Of a DNA stretch of 23,600 bases, positions 21,500 through 23,600 are shown piece by piece. Each line of letters opens with the position of its first letter. Positions within the stretch are counted from its first letter, which is position 1. Both the position numbers and the translations under genes were made by a program. The stretch covers positions 21,331 through 44,930 of the forward strand of contig BEXV01002625.1 in assembly GCA_003118195.1 (NCBI GenBank), given 5' to 3'. The DNA comes from Hemicentrotus pulcherrimus (taxonomy: Eukaryota; Echinodermata; Echinoidea; Camarodonta; Strongylocentrotidae). The notes below the pieces were generated by a model. That model did not search any database. It worked only from the letters and a program-made list of their open reading frames with translations, and was not told where the DNA came from.

Positions 21500-21925
21500 A
21501 CTACTCATACGCATGGTCTACAATTTGTCTTAAATGTGCATAGTTATTTCATTAATTTCGGGTAACATTTTTAGATTCACTTGTAAGTAATGTACAACAC
21601 ACTTTGAGTATCAAAAATCGATAATTAACAAGTAGCCTACATGTACATCTCATTTTTATTTACCAACGAGAGTGGATTAACTATTTTTTTTATCAAATGA
21701 ATGCCAAATTTACTGCAGTATTATTGATGTTTATGTCGGGAAATACGCAAGCCATTCACTGTATATTTTTCCACCCCGTGTTGTGCAATTCAATCAAAAT
21801 ACAGAGTGCATAACTGCAGAGATATTTCTCAATAATGACAAAAGAACTGTTGCATTTACAAATGTATTATGGATGATTATTCAGAATTTAAAAAAATTGA
21901 GCTAATTTATTTTTTATTTTATTTT

Positions 21926-21931
21926 AATAAA
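21926..21931 (+). terminator. Possible polyadenylation signal (AATAAA)
   Basis: Canonical hexamer at the end of a T-rich stretch, 2.2 kb after the homeobox stop. No clear GT-rich element follows, so its use is uncertain. Confidence 0.2.
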
Positions 21932-22068
21932 AACAACCATTTTACTCTTGTACAAGAATAGAATAATATTTCAACCCAAAACGTGTCCCGGCAACAGCAG
22001 CTCCAGGGGTGCAAGGTGTTGGAAATGTACCCCCACCGAACTGATATACATGCGCCTCGAATGTAGAA

Positions 22069-22155
22069 ATGTCAGAGGTAAAATTATCAGACGTATAACT
22101 GTCAGAGGGAAACATCAGAATTAAAAATGTGAGAGGTAAAACATAAGAGATGAAA
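22069..22155 (+). repeat. Degenerate 15-bp tandem repeat, six units, in the putative 3' UTR
   Basis: Six successive units resemble TGTCAGAGGTAAAA, starting near 22069, 22084, 22099, 22113, 22127 and 22142. Lengths are 14-16 bases and most units share the (T/C)AGAGGTAAAA core. Confidence 0.6.
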
Positions 22156-22867
22156 TGGAAGACTGTTTTTTGTTATACTAACATTTTTACCTACAACATT
22201 TTTACACTGAACCTGATAGATGGGTTCAACAAGACAATAATCTTGTGTAATACTAACTATGGAAAATGTTGTTTACAAGTAAATATTTGTTTCTTCTTCC
22301 AATTAAGATTGTGTTTTTTTTAACGAGAAGTTGTGCATATAATATATCCGATAGATGTAATTGACCAAGAAAAATCCATAGGGCACCTATAGATATTCGA
22401 GTTTCATCCAATATTTTAATGATATATTGGACTGTTTTTGAACTTCAAAGCCCGATTCAAAGGTGATTTATTTTCTTTGTTTATGTTTATAGAGCAAGGT
22501 GATATGCACGTTTTAGGAAATGAGGGGAAGAAGTTATGTCACGTGCCTTATTAACCGCGAAATTACGAAAAAGGTCCCTAGGTCGTAATTAGGTTATTTT
22601 ACTGAGGTGTATCACCGTGGATTACACAAAACCTGTATTATTCACGTTTAATATTAGGTTACGAATCTCACATAGTTTTCTTTTTAAAAAATCCATGGAT
22701 GGTCGAACTTTCTTGCATGTTTTTAATCTTTGATTTTTAGTTGCAGGCAATCAACTTTCAAACTCTTATAGAATATTCACCGGTATTTTAGACAAAAATA
22801 TTTGTCAATACTTAATGTAAATATGTGTATATATTACCATTGTGTGGAATAACCTTGTGAAATGATC

Positions 22868-22930
22868 AATAAAAAGATCTTCAATGAACTTGAAAGAAAA
22901 TTCTCTGGAGTGGTGTTTTAGTTATTGCCC
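22868..22930 (+). terminator. Polyadenylation signal with downstream GT-rich element
   Basis: Canonical AATAAA at 22868-22873 is followed about 30 bases later by a GT-rich stretch from 22906 (GGAGTGGTGTTTTAG) and a T-rich run. This is the best-formed poly(A) context after the homeobox stop codon. Cleavage would be expected at about 22885-22905. Confidence 0.55.
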
Positions 22931-23459
22931 TTGTTTTTCAGCTTTTTTAATAATATTGAGATGAAATGACAAAGGATGGAATATGCTACTAAAAATTGAA
23001 ATATGATGAATTTAATCTATACGGTGCTGTAGATGATGACGAGTTAAAACTCTCTCAACCTAAACGGCTGTTTTTTTCTCATAAACTCCATATGAACGCT
23101 CATCCTCAATAAGAGTAGTGTTTCTACACGTTATGACAGACATAGTGACACCGAGAGTTACAAATCATTTCTCGAAAACATACGTGTTTGGGGAAAACAT
23201 CATCATTGTGCGATCGTGGGAGACGTTGCTGCTTAACTGATTATTCAAAACATTTGCATGGCGCCATGCATGTTTCAGTATAAAGTCACTTAGCCTAATT
23301 TGATGCGAATTTAAAAAAATACTACAAATCATAGAATTCAGAAGCTCAAGATACAATTTAACGTAATGAAAGAAAATATGTGAAAGGTTCTGACAATCAA
23401 GATAAAATTATTTTGAAAATTCATCAATAATCCAAGTTTCTTCATTTCTCTATGTATCT
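22896..23459. other. No gene seen
   Basis: AT-rich flank after the predicted poly(A) site. A 63-codon minus-strand frame at 23165-23356 has no recognisable feature. Confidence 0.55.
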
Positions 23460-23600
23460 TGAAATAATAAATCTGGATTTATAAATGGTTTAATAGGGAA
23501 TACCGTGTCTAAGCGCTTTACAGACAAAAGTTATGGCTTGTTTTTACTGTCGTACTATCGTCGGCCTTATGCCAAAAGGGCCTTAACCCGATTTTTGGGG
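23460..23600 (-). mobile_element. Retroposon tail fragment in reverse orientation, cut by the window end
   Basis: On the - strand this reads TCTGTAAAGCGCTTAGACAC, then AT-rich sequence with TTTATAAATCCAGATTTATTATTT. The TGTAAAGCGCTTAGA block and ATAAAT/TTATT tail resemble the LINE 3' end at 15.8 kb, in the opposite direction. The 5' part continues past the right edge, so whether it is a SINE or a LINE cannot be told. Confidence 0.5.

Larger units (their letters stand above)
19692..22895 (+). other. Probable 3' UTR of the NK4 homeobox gene
   Basis: No further coding exon is needed after the stop, because the protein already has its C-terminal Trp. AT-rich sequence without convincing reading frames runs to the AATAAA at 22868, giving a UTR of about 3.2 kb. 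It contains earlier AATAAA motifs at 20846, 21458 and 21926, many ATTTA motifs, a hairpin at 21452-21499 and a 15-bp tandem repeat at 22069-22155. The 3' end is inferred; an earlier signal could be the main one. Confidence 0.5.

Noticed and set aside
1..23600. CRISPR array, operon or phage-like system
   Set aside because: No regular spacer-repeat structure or bacterial gene organisation; the spliced homeobox gene, SINE and LINE remains show animal nuclear DNA.

Overview
This is AT-rich animal nuclear DNA with one recognisable protein-coding exon: the last exon of an NK4/tinman (Nkx2-5 class) homeobox gene, + strand, 19057-19691. The homeodomain, an NK2-specific domain and a C-terminal Trp identify it. 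The split gene, long non-coding stretches, a tRNA-derived SINE, a CR1/L2-type LINE tail, MITE-like elements and (CT)n, (CA)n and (ATT)n microsatellites all point to a metazoan. The repeat style suggests a marine deuterostome, most likely an echinoderm or another ambulacrarian. That last step is inference from repeat and protein character, not a proven identification.

Layout. Positions 1 to 19056 hold no exon I can support. At least the 3' part must be the intron before the homeobox exon, because that exon opens inside a codon and lacks the N-terminal TN domain. No open frame in the window looks like the missing first exon, so it probably lies upstream. This stretch carries a 134-bp MITE-like element with a G-quadruplex candidate (2672-2805), a hairpin with an octamer motif in its loop (4868-4933), a tRNA-derived SINE (about 5125-5260), a foldback with arms of about 200 bp (8678-9320), a 1.06-kb repeat element with six units of about 157 bp (11800-12861), the truncated 3' end of a LINE (about 15590-15859), and a 598-bp element flanked by TTAA (17391-17988). 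The 550 bp nearest the acceptor, about 18480-18760, contain clustered homeodomain, forkhead and GATA-like motifs and are the best enhancer candidate.

After the stop codon lies a probable long 3' UTR of about 3.2 kb. It ends near a well-placed AATAAA at 22868 followed by a GT-rich stretch. The UTR contains earlier AATAAA motifs, one of them inside a hairpin, and a 15-bp tandem repeat of six units. The window ends in a minus-strand retroposon tail related to the LINE tail at 15.8 kb.

The least ordinary signal is the 157-bp tandem repeat. It carries arrays of nuclear-receptor half-sites (AGGTCA spaced by 1 or 3 bases), and the AGGTCAAAGGTCA core survives in five successive units that have otherwise diverged. 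I do not see a complete new multi-gene system here.
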